From: an uncultured bacterium
GTDB lineage: Bacteria > DUMJ01
Assembly: GCA_937958695.1 (NCBI GenBank)
Contig: CALGNK010000043.1
Span: forward strand, 1 to 38,299
Length of the DNA: 38,299 bases
Direction of reading: 5' to 3'
Positions 16,684-25,084 of this stretch are shown in pieces. The translations under genes were made by a program, and so were the position numbers. Every line of letters begins with the position of its first letter. The first letter of the stretch is position 1. The notes beneath the pieces were generated by a model that had not been told where the DNA came from, ran no database searches, and was given only the letters and a program-made list of their open reading frames with translations.

Positions 16684-17816
16684 GTGAATCCAATAATTTT
16701 TTAGAGTATGAAGAAACAAAAGAGGTAGAAAAAGAAGAAAAATTTTATCTTGCCTCTCAAAGCCAGCTTATATGGTGGAAATTTAAAAGACACAAGTTAG
16801 CAATGATTTCATTTCCTCTGCTGATATTTCTCTATATATTGGCTATATTCGCTGATTTTTTTGCTCCTTATAATCCAGAGACACGTTTTCCAGCTTATTT
16901 GAATGTCCCTCCCACAAGGATTCATTTCTTCTCTAGAGAAGTGGGATTTCGGCGTCCATTTATCTATAACTTAAAAAGGGAATTAAATCCTAATTCCTTT
17001 CAGTTTATATTTATAGAGGATCATATGAAAAAGTACCCTATTAGATTCTTTGTAAAAGGGGAATCTTATAAATTTTTAGGATTCTTTACTAGTAATATTC
17101 ATCTATTTGGTACAGAGGAAGTTCCCATTTTCCTTTTCGGTACGGATAAATTAGGAAGAGATTTATTTTCTAGAACCATATATGGAGCACGTATTTCATT
17201 ATCTATAGGATTAGTAGGAGTTTTTCTAAGTTTTATTCTTGGAGTAATTTTAGGTGGTATTTCTGGATATTTTGGGGGGACAGTTGATGAAATTATTCAG
17301 CGAACAATCGACTTCCTTATTTCTATTCCGGGGATTCCACTTTGGATGGCGCTATCAGCATCTTTACCAAGAGATTGGTCGGTGGTAAGGACATACTTTG
17401 CTATTACTATAATTCTTTCTCTTGTTGGTTGGTGTGGTTTAGCAAGGGTGGTAAGAGGGAAATTATTGTCTCTTAGAGAAGAAGATTTTGTTATGGCTGC
17501 GAGATTGGCAGGAGCTAGCGAGTGGCGTATAATTACTAGACATCTTCTACCATCTTTTGCGAGTCATCTTATAGTATCCATAACTCTCTCTATACCTAGC
17601 ATGATATTAGGCGAAACTGCTTTAAGCTTTTTAGGCTTAGGAATGAGGCCTCCTGCAATCAGTTGGGGGGTATTATTGCAGGAGGCTCAAGAAGTAATTG
17701 TTGTAGCTCAGCGTCCTTGGCAGCTTATGCCTGCTTTTTTTGTAATCATTACTGTATTATTATTTAATTTTCTAGGAGACGGTTTACGTGATGCGGTTGA
17801 TCCTTATGCAAGATAA
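16680..17816 (+). CDS. ABC transporter permease, OppC/DppC type, with enlarged loop
   Basis: A 378-aa second permease subunit. Seen: a charged cytoplasmic N-terminus, TM1 (about 42-60), then the family signature FGTDKLGRDLFSRTIYGARI (153-172), four or five more TM segments, and the EAA loop EEDFVMAARLAGASEWRI. The loop between TM1 and the signature (about 63-152) is about 60 residues longer than in common DppC proteins; enlarged loops occur in subfamilies such as YejE. The ATG overlaps the OppB-type stop by 4 nt. It pairs with that protein; the ATPase subunits must be encoded elsewhere, and the - strand ATPase at the right edge is one candidate. Confidence 0.92.
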   Translation: MSESNNFLEYEETKEVEKEEKFYLASQSQLIWWKFKRHKLAMISFPLLIFLYILAIFADFFAPYNPETRFPAYLNVPPTRIHFFSREVGFRRPFIYNLKRELNPNSFQFIFIEDHMKKYPIRFFVKGESYKFLGFFTSNIHLFGTEEVPIFLFGTDKLGRDLFSRTIYGARISLSIGLVGVFLSFILGVILGGISGYFGGTVDEIIQRTIDFLISIPGIPLWMALSASLPRDWSVVRTYFAITIILSLVGWCGLARVVRGKLLSLREEDFVMAARLAGASEWRIITRHLLPSFASHLIVSITLSIPSMILGETALSFLGLGMRPPAISWGVLLQEAQEVIVVAQRPWQLMPAFFVIITVLLFNFLGDGLRDAVDPYAR

Positions 17817-17845
17817 TAGATATAAACTATAAGGGGGTAAGTATT

Positions 17846-17914
17846 TTGAAAGTAAATCTTATTAAAATTTTAGAAGGAGGAAAAGTATATTATGTTTACT
17901 TACGATGGTATTAA
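17846..17914 (+). other. Possible leader ORF before the GH63-like gene
   Basis: A TTG at 17846, preceded by AGGGGG about 8 nt upstream, opens a 22-codon frame that runs through the ribosome-binding site of the GH63-like gene and ends at 17914, beyond that gene's ATG at 17892. Its translation would pass over the downstream start in another frame and could affect its initiation. No peptide family is recognisable. It may be chance. Confidence 0.25.
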
Positions 17915-19172
17915 AGATGCTATTATAAATATTAGAGAACTGATGGTTAAAGATGGAATCAGATATCATGAGCGATCTAAAAGATATTTTTATTCTGGTT
18001 ATGGCAACAACTTATTTGATTGGGAAGTATATTTTGATAGCATTGTTTTAGGATACTTCAGCGCTGAAGATTATATAATTAACTCCCTTCGTATCTTTTT
18101 AGATTTTCAGAAAGAAAATGGGTTTATTCCGAGACACATTTATACGGGAGAAGAGCAGGAAGATGTCACTAGCGCTTGGCGACTATTTGAAAATGAAGAG
18201 CACTGTAAGCCATTTTTATGTCAGATTGCACTTCTTATATCGAAAATAAAGGGAGATATTTCCTGGCTTTCTCTAGAAGAAGTAAAAAAAATGATAAGGT
18301 ATATAAATTACTGGATTTCAGGCTGTGATAGAGATGGGAATGGCTTAAGTGAATGGAGTAGTGCTCCACATAGCGGAGCAGATACTCAGTTCGAAAGAGT
18401 AGGAGTTTGGCGCTCTTGCTTCTGTGAAGGTGTGGACTTGAATTGTTATCTTTATAGGGAATGTTTAGCCGCTGCAGAGCTCTGTAAAAATTTTGAACTT
18501 AAGGAATATGTTAATTTCTTTTATAAAGAGGCAGAAAAAAAGAAAAATAAGATTCAAGAATTATTATGGGATGCTCATGATACCTTTTTTTATGATAGAG
18601 ATATTAGAACGGGAAGAAATATTAGAGTGAAGTCAGCATCTGCATTTATTCCTCTCTGGGCTGGTATAGCTACTGAGGAACAGGCACATCTTTTGGTTGA
18701 GAAACATCTTAAGAATATTAATGAATTTTGGACAAAATTCCCAATTCCTAGCTATGGAATTTCTGAACATTCCTATTCACAATTTTATACCCCTGCTCCA
18801 GGAACAGACTCTACTTATACTCTAAGAAAAGGGCATTGTAATTGGTGCGGAGGGATGTGGCCACACTGGGAATATTTCATCGCTCATGGTTTAGAGAATT
18901 ATGGTTATCACGAGGAAGCTTTATATATAGCTAATAAATTCTATGAGGTAAGTATCAATAATCCATCTCTTTATGAATGGTATAATGCAGAGACTGGAGA
19001 AGGAGAAGGACAGCATCCTTTTTGTGCAGGAGCTTCTATACTTGGAATTTTCCTTCCTTTAGAGATAGGATTAGGCTTAGATCCTACGGAGATATCAGAG
19101 ATTAGTAAAAAATTGGATATTTCGCCAGTAAAAGAAAGACTAGAGTTAGAGTCGTTACCTGTTTATTACTAG
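17892..19172 (+). CDS. GH63/MGH1-like (alpha/alpha)6 glycosidase
   Basis: A 426-aa, mostly helical glycoside hydrolase-like protein related to clan GH-G (GH63, GH37) and to mannosylglycerate hydrolase-type enzymes. Seen: NLFDWEVYFDSIVLGYF (40-56), DGNGLSEWSSAPHSGADTQF (148-167) with D164 as candidate acid, NWCGGMWPHWEY (317-328) and YEWYNAETGEGEG (361-373) with E362/E367 as candidate base, the usual three-motif pattern of the clan. No signal peptide; cytoplasmic. Probably an alpha-glycosidase on an imported oligosaccharide; the sugar is unknown. GAAGGAGG is 11 nt before the ATG. It begins 75 nt after the permease gene and is the last sugar gene of this operon. Confidence 0.75.
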   Translation: MFTYDGIKDAIINIRELMVKDGIRYHERSKRYFYSGYGNNLFDWEVYFDSIVLGYFSAEDYIINSLRIFLDFQKENGFIPRHIYTGEEQEDVTSAWRLFENEEHCKPFLCQIALLISKIKGDISWLSLEEVKKMIRYINYWISGCDRDGNGLSEWSSAPHSGADTQFERVGVWRSCFCEGVDLNCYLYRECLAAAELCKNFELKEYVNFFYKEAEKKKNKIQELLWDAHDTFFYDRDIRTGRNIRVKSASAFIPLWAGIATEEQAHLLVEKHLKNINEFWTKFPIPSYGISEHSYSQFYTPAPGTDSTYTLRKGHCNWCGGMWPHWEYFIAHGLENYGYHEEALYIANKFYEVSINNPSLYEWYNAETGEGEGQHPFCAGASILGIFLPLEIGLGLDPTEISEISKKLDISPVKERLELESLPVYY

Positions 19173-19182
19173 GAGGTAGATT

Positions 19183-19431
19183 ATGCCAAGGACAACGAAG
19201 ATTTTAAATTTCTCCATACCTCCAGACCTTTTCTCAGAAATAGAAAGGATATCCAAAGAAAAAGGGACATCAAGAAGCCAACTTTTAAAAGAGGCATTAG
19301 AGATGTATATAGCTTCCCAAAATAGATGGAAAAGGATAAGGAGCTGGGGAGAAGAGACTAGGAAAAAGCTCGGGATAGAAGAAAGTGATATAGATATTTT
19401 AATACATGAATTTCGTAAGGAGAACTATTGA
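19183..19431 (+). CDS. Ribbon-helix-helix antitoxin
   Basis: An 82-aa protein with an N-terminal RHH/CopG fold: TTKILNFSIPPDLFSEIERI (4-23) gives the DNA-binding beta-strand and first helix, and GTSRSQLLKEALEMYI (28-43) the second helix. The C-terminal part is helical and charged, fit for binding the toxin encoded next. It probably represses its own gene pair, although I see no clear palindrome in the 10-nt gap after the glycosidase gene, so it may depend on the upstream promoter. GGAGGT precedes the ATG. The TGA stop overlaps the toxin's TTG start. Confidence 0.87.
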   Translation: MPRTTKILNFSIPPDLFSEIERISKEKGTSRSQLLKEALEMYIASQNRWKRIRSWGEETRKKLGIEESDIDILIHEFRKENY

Positions 19432-19853
19432 TAAGAATAGTTCTTGATATTAATGTCTGTATCTCTGCTATTCTTTTTGGAGGAAAACCGGAAGTTATTA
19501 TAGATTTGGCTAGAAGAGGAAAGATAGAAGTTATAATCTCAGAATTTATTATAGGGGAGATTGCAGATATCCTAAGGAGAAAATTTGAATGGGGAAATTG
19601 GCAGATATTAGAAGCTCTTGAGGAGTTAAGAGAATTTACTAATCTGGTTATCCCTAGGGAAAGAGTTTCTATAATCAGCGAAGACCCGATAGATAATCGT
19701 ATCTTAGAATGTGCCCTGGAAGGAAAGGCTGATTATATTGTTTCAGGAGATAAGAGTCACCTTTTGCCGTTAAAAGAATTTAAAGGGATAAAGATCATCT
19801 CAGTTAGTGATTTCTTAGAAGGTTTATCAGAAAACTTGCTTCCTGAGCCTTGA
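19428..19853 (+). CDS. PIN-domain toxin (VapC-like)
   Basis: A 141-aa PIN-domain protein, predicted ribonuclease. Seen: IVLDINVCISAIL with the first Asp, IIGEIADIL with the conserved Glu, EDPIDNRILECAL with the third acidic residue, and IVSGDKSHLL with the last Asp, so the catalytic set is complete. The start is TTG at 19428 in a TTGA overlap with the antitoxin stop; AAGGAG lies 5 nt upstream, which supports it. It is only distantly similar to the PIN protein at 3282, and its partner belongs to a different antitoxin family, so the two modules were acquired separately. Confidence 0.87.
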   Translation: MIRIVLDINVCISAILFGGKPEVIIDLARRGKIEVIISEFIIGEIADILRRKFEWGNWQILEALEELREFTNLVIPRERVSIISEDPIDNRILECALEGKADYIVSGDKSHLLPLKEFKGIKIISVSDFLEGLSENLLPEP

Positions 19854-20097
19854 TCAAAATAGACCCTCAAGAGAAACCTGTCTTATCCAAACAATTCTGT
19901 GGATAACTCAAAAACTTTTAGGGTTGTCTACAGCCTAAGACTTTTCCATCAATTGTTTTCCACAGTTATCGGGGAATTGGCAACAAAAAGATTTCCGAAC
20001 TCCTGTCCGAATTTCAGGTCCATCATCTTTCTCTTTTCACAGAACTATATGTTATAATGAACTCTGTAGAATATTTTTTAAGAAGGAGGAATTTACT
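19854..20097. promoter_or_regulatory. Gene-free stretch with a cluster of DnaA-box-like 9-mers
   Basis: This 244-nt gap holds TTATCCAAA (19883-19891), TGTGGATAA (19898-19906, a perfect DnaA box on the - strand), TTGTCTACA (19924-19932), TTTTCCATC (19942-19950), TTTTCCACA (19956-19964, fits TTWTNCACA) and CTTTTCACA (20033-20041, one mismatch to that consensus). A weak hairpin (TTAGG 19918-19922 with CCTAA at 19934-19938) may end the toxin transcript. The promoter of gcvH lies at the right end. No glycine-riboswitch core is visible. Function as a DnaA-binding site is inferred from the boxes only. Confidence 0.5.
20050..20058 (+). promoter_or_regulatory. Extended -10 promoter of the gcv operon
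   Basis: TGTTATAAT is a perfect TATAAT (20053-20058) preceded by the TGn of an extended -10 element. No good -35 is seen at 17 nt, which extended -10 promoters can tolerate. Transcription would begin near 20065, about 33 nt before gcvH. A DnaA-box-like sequence at 20033-20041 lies where -35 contacts would be. Confidence 0.5.
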
Positions 20098-20475
20098 ATG
20101 GTTCCAGAGGAACTTAAATATACTGATACACATGAGTGGCTTAGGATAGATGGTGAGTATGGAATTGTGGGTGTTACCCAATATGGGTTTGAAAAACTTG
20201 GAGATGTTGTTTATGTGGAACTTCCAGATGTGGGAAGTAAAGTAAAACAGGGAGAAGCCTTTGGTGTTATAGAATCTGTAAAGGCAGCAGTAGACCTTAT
20301 AGCCCCTATTTCTGGTACTGTAGAAGAAGTGAATGAGTCTGCAAAGAAGTCTCCAGAAAATCTTCCCAAGGATCCATATGGAGAAAGTTGGCTTATAAAG
20401 GTTAGGATTGAGAATCCTTCTGAGATAGAAAAATTGCTTACTAATAACGCTTATGAGGAATTGATTAAGGAGTAG
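20098..20475 (+). CDS. gcvH: Glycine cleavage system H protein
   Basis: The lipoyl carrier protein of the glycine cleavage complex: it takes the aminomethyl group from the P protein and passes it to T and L proteins. Seen: a 125-aa barrel-type lipoyl domain with HEWLRIDGEYGIVGVTQYG (12-30) and GVIESVKAAVDLIAP (57-71), where K62 is the lipoylation site; the SPENLPKDPYGESWL segment is also typical. Length is normal for the family (about 125-130). GAAGGAGG precedes the ATG at 20098. It heads gcvH-gcvPA-gcvPB, with only 5 nt to the next gene. Confidence 0.97.
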   Translation: MVPEELKYTDTHEWLRIDGEYGIVGVTQYGFEKLGDVVYVELPDVGSKVKQGEAFGVIESVKAAVDLIAPISGTVEEVNESAKKSPENLPKDPYGESWLIKVRIENPSEIEKLLTNNAYEELIKE

Positions 20476-20480
20476 TTATT

Positions 20481-21821
20481 ATGGACTATATCCCTCATAC
20501 TAAAGAAGATATAAGGTATATGCTTGATGTCCTAGGATTAGATTCTATAGATGAACTCTTTGAGGATATACCCAGTAACATAAGGCTTGATAGAGAACTT
20601 TATATCCCAAGTGGAATTACAGAGATAGAATTAACGAGGATTTTAAAAGAGATAGCTAAACTAAACTCTACTTCTAGTAGATTCTTATGGTTTTTAGGTG
20701 GTGGATGCTATAGACATTTTATTCCACAGGCCTTAAATGAAGTGATTCATAGAGAGGAGTTTTATACTTCATATATTCCCTATCAGGCAGAATTGAGTCA
20801 AGGAACATTGCAGGTTTTATTTGAATTTCAGACATTAATATGTAATCTTTTAGGTATGGATGTCGTTAATGATTCTATGTACGATGGTGCCACTGCATCT
20901 GCAGAGGCAATGTTTATGGCCTGTGATATTACAAAGAGAAATAGGATCTTAGTAGCTAAGTCCTTACACCCTGAGTATAGAATGGTCATTAAAACATATG
21001 CTGAAGCCAAAGGGATTGAGGTTATAGATGTCCCGTTTGATAAAGATTCTGGTATGTTAGATATAGAGACAGTGAATAGATTTGCTGATACTTCAGCAGG
21101 TTTGATCTTTCAGAACCCAAATTTCTTTGGGGTCATAGAAGAACCAGAGTCTTTTGAACCTTTAATTCATAATGCCAAAGCCTTAGTTATTCCAGTTATC
21201 GTAGAACCTTTTTCTTTAGCCATAATAAAACCGCCAGGTGAATATAATGCGGATATTGTATCTGGAGAGTTGCAGTCATTTGGTTTAGGGATGAGATATG
21301 GGGGGCCATCTGCTGGTTTTATATCTACAAAGATGGAATATGTAAGAAGATTGCCTGGTAGAATTGTTGGTATGACAAATGATGCTGAGGGTAAAATTGC
21401 ATATGCGTTTGTCTTACAGACAAGGGAACAGCATATAAGAAGAGCATCTGCAACTTCTAATATTTGCTCTAACGAAGCCTTATGTGCAATGAAGGTTGCT
21501 ATATATCTTTCACTACTTGGAGAAAAGGGGTTAAAAGATATAGCTTTGACCTGTTACAAATTAGCTAGTATAGCTCGGAAGGAATTAGGTTCATACTTTA
21601 GTGGTTTTTCTTTTAATGAATTTCTAGTCCCATTAAACAGAAAGGGTTCAGAGGTTAGGGATATATTAAAGGATAAAGGAATTCTTGTCCTTGATCCTTC
21701 TAGATGGTATTCAGAGCTTAGTGATTCTATACTTGTTACTTTTACAGAGATGAATAAGGAGGAAGAGGTTTATAAACTTATTGAGGAGACAAAACGGTAT
21801 GTTAGAGGGTTCACTTTTTGA
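20481..21821 (+). CDS. gcvPA: Glycine dehydrogenase (decarboxylating) subunit 1
   Basis: The N-terminal half-subunit of the two-part P protein, which with GcvPB decarboxylates glycine using PLP and loads GcvH. Seen: YIPHTKEDIRYML (3-15), FLGGGCYRHFIP, FYTSYIPYQAELSQGTLQ and MYDGATASAEA in order, all strong GcvPA signatures, at a usual length of 446 aa. Like other GcvPA proteins it has a PLP-enzyme fold but no PLP-binding lysine. AAGGAG lies just before the gcvH stop, 8 nt upstream of the ATG. The 3' end overlaps gcvPB. The split (not fused) P protein is typical of Gram-positive and many thermophilic bacteria. Confidence 0.97.
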   Translation: MDYIPHTKEDIRYMLDVLGLDSIDELFEDIPSNIRLDRELYIPSGITEIELTRILKEIAKLNSTSSRFLWFLGGGCYRHFIPQALNEVIHREEFYTSYIPYQAELSQGTLQVLFEFQTLICNLLGMDVVNDSMYDGATASAEAMFMACDITKRNRILVAKSLHPEYRMVIKTYAEAKGIEVIDVPFDKDSGMLDIETVNRFADTSAGLIFQNPNFFGVIEEPESFEPLIHNAKALVIPVIVEPFSLAIIKPPGEYNADIVSGELQSFGLGMRYGGPSAGFISTKMEYVRRLPGRIVGMTNDAEGKIAYAFVLQTREQHIRRASATSNICSNEALCAMKVAIYLSLLGEKGLKDIALTCYKLASIARKELGSYFSGFSFNEFLVPLNRKGSEVRDILKDKGILVLDPSRWYSELSDSILVTFTEMNKEEEVYKLIEETKRYVRGFTF

Positions 21822-23223
21822 TAAGAAAAGATCTAAGGTTACAGGTTATATTGATACTCCTGAAGTTGAACTAGAAATTCCTGAAAAATTCTTGAGGAGG
21901 AGTTCTTTATCAGCATTTCCTAGTTTGAGTGAACTAGAGGTAGTTAGACATTTTACTAATCTATCCCGACTTAATTATGGGATAGATAATAATATATACC
22001 CTTTGGGTTCTTGTTCTATGAAGTATAATCCAAAGATAAATGAATTCTTGGCTGAAATGGAAGAGTTTTTAGATATCCATCCATATATGGATGAAGAATA
22101 TGTACAGGGGGCTCTAAAGATTATCTACGAATTAGAAAGATTTCTCTGTGAGATAACAGGAATGGACGGATTTACTCTTCAACCCTCTGCTGGTGCCCAT
22201 GGAGAATTAACAGGACTTCTTATAGCTAAGGCGTATTTTGAAGATAGAAAAGAAGATAGAGACTTAGTTATAGTTCCAGATTCTGCTCACGGGACAAACC
22301 CAGCTAGTGCGGTTATGGCTGGTTTTAGAGTTGTAGAAGTAAAATCAGATGGGAGAGGTTTAGTTTCTCCTTCTGCTATTAAACCTTTCCTAAATGATAG
22401 AATTGCTCTTATTATGCTTACAAACCCGAACACCCTAGGCCTATTCGAGGAAGATATATATGATATTGCACAACTTATTCATGATGCTGGAGGGTTATTG
22501 TACTATGATGGAGCTAACCTTAATGGTATAATAGGTATTACAAGACCAGGTGATATGGGATTCGATATTGTTCATCTAAATCTCCATAAGACCTTTTCTG
22601 CTCCTCATGGAGGTGGTGGACCAGGTTCTGGCCCTTTGGGGGTAAAAGATTTTCTAGTTCCATTTTTGCCAGTCCCTAGAGTATTATTTAATGGTAATTT
22701 CTATTCTTTAAATTATGATTTTCCAAAATCGATAGGAAAGGTAAAGTGTTTCTATGGTAACTTTACCGTTTTAATCAAGGCGTATTGCTATATAAGATTA
22801 CTAGGTAAAGAAGGGCTAAAGTCTATAGCAGAGATATCAACCTTAAATGCTAATTATCTCCAGAAGAGGATAGGAGAATTTTTAGAAGTCCCATACAAGA
22901 GATTATGTAAGCATGAGTTTGTGGCATCTCTGAGGTCTTTTAGAAATAAAGGATTTAGAGCCTTAGATATTGCTAAGAGGCTTATAGATAAAGGAGTTCA
23001 TCCGCCAACTGTGTATTTCCCTCTTATAGTAGAAGAGGCTTTTATGATAGAACCTACAGAGACGGAGTCTCTAGATAGCTTGGATAGGTTTGTTGAAGCT
23101 TTGAAAGAGGTTGTTGAGGAAGCTAGTAATAGTCCAGATATTGTAAGAGAAGCTCCTAAAGAGCATATTATAAAGAGAATAGATGAAGCTAAGGCTTCTA
23201 GGATGTTAAGAGTTAAATGGTAG
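21799..23223 (+). CDS. gcvPB: Glycine dehydrogenase (decarboxylating) subunit 2
   Basis: The C-terminal, PLP-carrying half of the split P protein. Seen: NYGIDNNIYPLGSCSMKYNP (59-78), LQPSAGAHGELTGLL (127-141), DSAHGTNPASA (161-171), and HLNLHKTFSAPHGGGGPGSG (259-278), where K264 is the expected Schiff-base lysine. Length is 474 aa from the ATG at 21799, which has GAGGAG 10 nt upstream; a TTG at 21781 would add six residues but has poor context. It overlaps gcvPA by 23 nt. The T and L proteins of the system (gcvT, lpd) are not in the window and must be encoded elsewhere if the cycle is complete. Confidence 0.97.
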   Translation: MLEGSLFDKKRSKVTGYIDTPEVELEIPEKFLRRSSLSAFPSLSELEVVRHFTNLSRLNYGIDNNIYPLGSCSMKYNPKINEFLAEMEEFLDIHPYMDEEYVQGALKIIYELERFLCEITGMDGFTLQPSAGAHGELTGLLIAKAYFEDRKEDRDLVIVPDSAHGTNPASAVMAGFRVVEVKSDGRGLVSPSAIKPFLNDRIALIMLTNPNTLGLFEEDIYDIAQLIHDAGGLLYYDGANLNGIIGITRPGDMGFDIVHLNLHKTFSAPHGGGGPGSGPLGVKDFLVPFLPVPRVLFNGNFYSLNYDFPKSIGKVKCFYGNFTVLIKAYCYIRLLGKEGLKSIAEISTLNANYLQKRIGEFLEVPYKRLCKHEFVASLRSFRNKGFRALDIAKRLIDKGVHPPTVYFPLIVEEAFMIEPTETESLDSLDRFVEALKEVVEEASNSPDIVREAPKEHIIKRIDEAKASRMLRVKW

Positions 23224-23227
23224 TAGG

Positions 23228-25051
23228 ATGAGGGTATTAAAGACAATAATCTTATCTTTGGTAACTCTTTTATTAATCATTATAATTGCTGGTTCCATAT
23301 TTACCTTGATAGTTTTACTTGAGTATATACCTAAATTACCCGATCCTTCATTACTTTTACAGTATAATCCCCCTACGAAGACGACTATATATGATGCTAA
23401 AGGTCTGCCATTAGCAGAGCTATATGCAGAAAAGAGAATCATTATTCCTATAAAAGATATTCCCCAACACTTAAAGGATGCTGTAGTTGCTATAGAGGAT
23501 GAGAGATTTTATTCACATGTAGGTGTAGATCTTAGAGGTATAGCTAGGGCATTATACAGAGGCTTAAAGAGTGGAGAACTTAAAGAGGGCGGTAGTACTA
23601 TTACTCAGCAGTTGGCTAGAAATGTTTTCCTTACATTAGAGAGAACACCCTCACGTAAGATAATGGAGATGCTATTAGCCCTGCGTATAGAGACTACCCT
23701 ATCTAAGGAGGAGATACTCCATCTGTATCTGAATATCATATATTTTGGTGAAGGTTGTTACGGTGTAGAATCTGCTTCTAGGACATACTTTGGTAAATCT
23801 GCTAAAAACCTTAACCTTGCAGAGAGTGCTCTCTTGGCAGGTATCATTAGGTCTCCTGAAAATTACTCTCCATTTAAAAACAGGGATTTAGCTATAGCTA
23901 GACAAAGATTGGTATTAGGAAAGATGTTAGAACTTGGCTTTATAGATCGAAAGGAGTATGAATCCGCTTTAAATACAGAACTAAAGTTTTCTATTGGGAA
24001 GAGCGGATTTTGGAAGGCGCCATATTTTGTAGATTATGTTTTGAACATACTAAAGAATGACCTTGGCTTTAGAGATATAGAAAAAAGTGGGTTGAATGTA
24101 TATACCACATTAGATCTAGATATACAAAAGATAGCAGAAGAGACTTTGCTCGAGGGCCTTAAAAAGGCTAAGGATTATAATGTCTCTCAAGGGGCTTTAG
24201 TACTGATAGAGAATGGTAATGGTTATATAAGGGCGATGGTTGGAGGGAGGGATTACAGGGAGAGTCAGTTTAATAGGGCTTTTCAAGCATATAGACAGCC
24301 TGGTTCTGCATTTAAGCCATTTGTTTATACAGTTGCCATACGAGAAGGATGGAAACCTGAGGATACTATAGTTGATGAAAAGATAAGCTTTAAGGTAGGG
24401 AATAAATTGTGGGAGCCTCAGAATTATGACAAAAGATTTAGAGGAACGATTACTCTGAGAGATGCTCTGGCTTATTCTATTAATATTCCAGCAGTAAAAC
24501 TCCTTTATGAGGTTGGGGTTGATAAGGTATTAGAACTTGCTATAAAAATGGGATTATCTTTGGATTATAGTTTAGATAGAAATCTAGCTATAGCTTTAGG
24601 TGGTATTACTCATGGGGTGACTCCCCTTCAACTAGCTCAAGCCTTTTCTGTATGGGCGAATAGAGGAGTCTTAGTGACGCCTATAGCAATAAAAATTATT
24701 AAGGATAAGGAAGGAAGAGTTCTATATAGTTCTGAGGTGAAAAATATTAGGATCCTAGATGAGGATGTTGCAAAAACTATTACAGAGATGTTGGAAAATG
24801 TTATAAAATATGGAACTGGGAAAAGGGCTAATTGTGGTCATCCCTGTGCAGGGAAGACTGGTACTACAAGTGATTATCGTGATGCTTGGTTTGTTGGTTT
24901 TACAAGACAATATACCACCTGTGTTTGGATGGGAAATGATGATAATACCCCTATGAAGGGGGTAACTGGTGGTATGTTCCCCGCCGAGGTTTGGGGAAAC
25001 TTTATGAGACGTGTCATGTCTAATAGTCTGCCTTTGCCTCTTTTTGATTAA
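23228..25051 (+). CDS. Class A penicillin-binding protein (PBP1A type)
   Basis: A bifunctional peptidoglycan synthase anchored in the cytoplasmic membrane. Seen: an N-terminal TM helix (about 5-32), a GT51 glycosyltransferase domain (about 55-225) with AIEDERFYSHVGVDLRGI (88-105, catalytic E90) and GGSTITQQLARN (121-132), then a transpeptidase domain with the SxxK motif GSAFK (S360, K363), SIN (417-419) and KTGTT (543-547). At 607 aa it is compact: there is no long C-terminal linker or OB insertion of the kind seen in E. coli PBP1A. It starts 4 nt after gcvPB, apparently in the same transcript, an unusual pairing. Its ribosome-binding site is weak (GTAGTAGG), so coupling to gcvPB translation is likely. 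Confidence 0.95.
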   Translation: MRVLKTIILSLVTLLLIIIIAGSIFTLIVLLEYIPKLPDPSLLLQYNPPTKTTIYDAKGLPLAELYAEKRIIIPIKDIPQHLKDAVVAIEDERFYSHVGVDLRGIARALYRGLKSGELKEGGSTITQQLARNVFLTLERTPSRKIMEMLLALRIETTLSKEEILHLYLNIIYFGEGCYGVESASRTYFGKSAKNLNLAESALLAGIIRSPENYSPFKNRDLAIARQRLVLGKMLELGFIDRKEYESALNTELKFSIGKSGFWKAPYFVDYVLNILKNDLGFRDIEKSGLNVYTTLDLDIQKIAEETLLEGLKKAKDYNVSQGALVLIENGNGYIRAMVGGRDYRESQFNRAFQAYRQPGSAFKPFVYTVAIREGWKPEDTIVDEKISFKVGNKLWEPQNYDKRFRGTITLRDALAYSINIPAVKLLYEVGVDKVLELAIKMGLSLDYSLDRNLAIALGGITHGVTPLQLAQAFSVWANRGVLVTPIAIKIIKDKEGRVLYSSEVKNIRILDEDVAKTITEMLENVIKYGTGKRANCGHPCAGKTGTTSDYRDAWFVGFTRQYTTCVWMGNDDNTPMKGVTGGMFPAEVWGNFMRRVMSNSLPLPLFD

Positions 25052-25068
25052 GTTTTTGAGCATCTCTA

Positions 25069-25077
25069 TGGTATAAT
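25069..25077 (+). promoter_or_regulatory. Extended -10 promoter predicting a leaderless mRNA
   Basis: TGGTATAAT is a TGn-extended perfect TATAAT (25072-25077). The start codon of the RNase H gene lies at 25085, 7 nt after the element, exactly where transcription should begin. Only a weak TTAGG precedes the ATG, so the message would have essentially no 5' leader. The left part of the 33-nt gap after the penicillin-binding protein gene has no GC-rich terminator. Confidence 0.45.
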
Positions 25078-25084
25078 TATTAGG

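Noticed and set aside
19854-20097. Glycine riboswitch upstream of the gcv genes
   Set aside because: I could not find its conserved core or tandem aptamer pattern; the predicted leader is only about 33 nt.
19854-20097. Calling oriC outright
   Set aside because: The DnaA boxes are suggestive, but there is no dnaA nearby, no gene-direction switch and no obvious AT-rich unwinding element of typical size; kept as a finding only.
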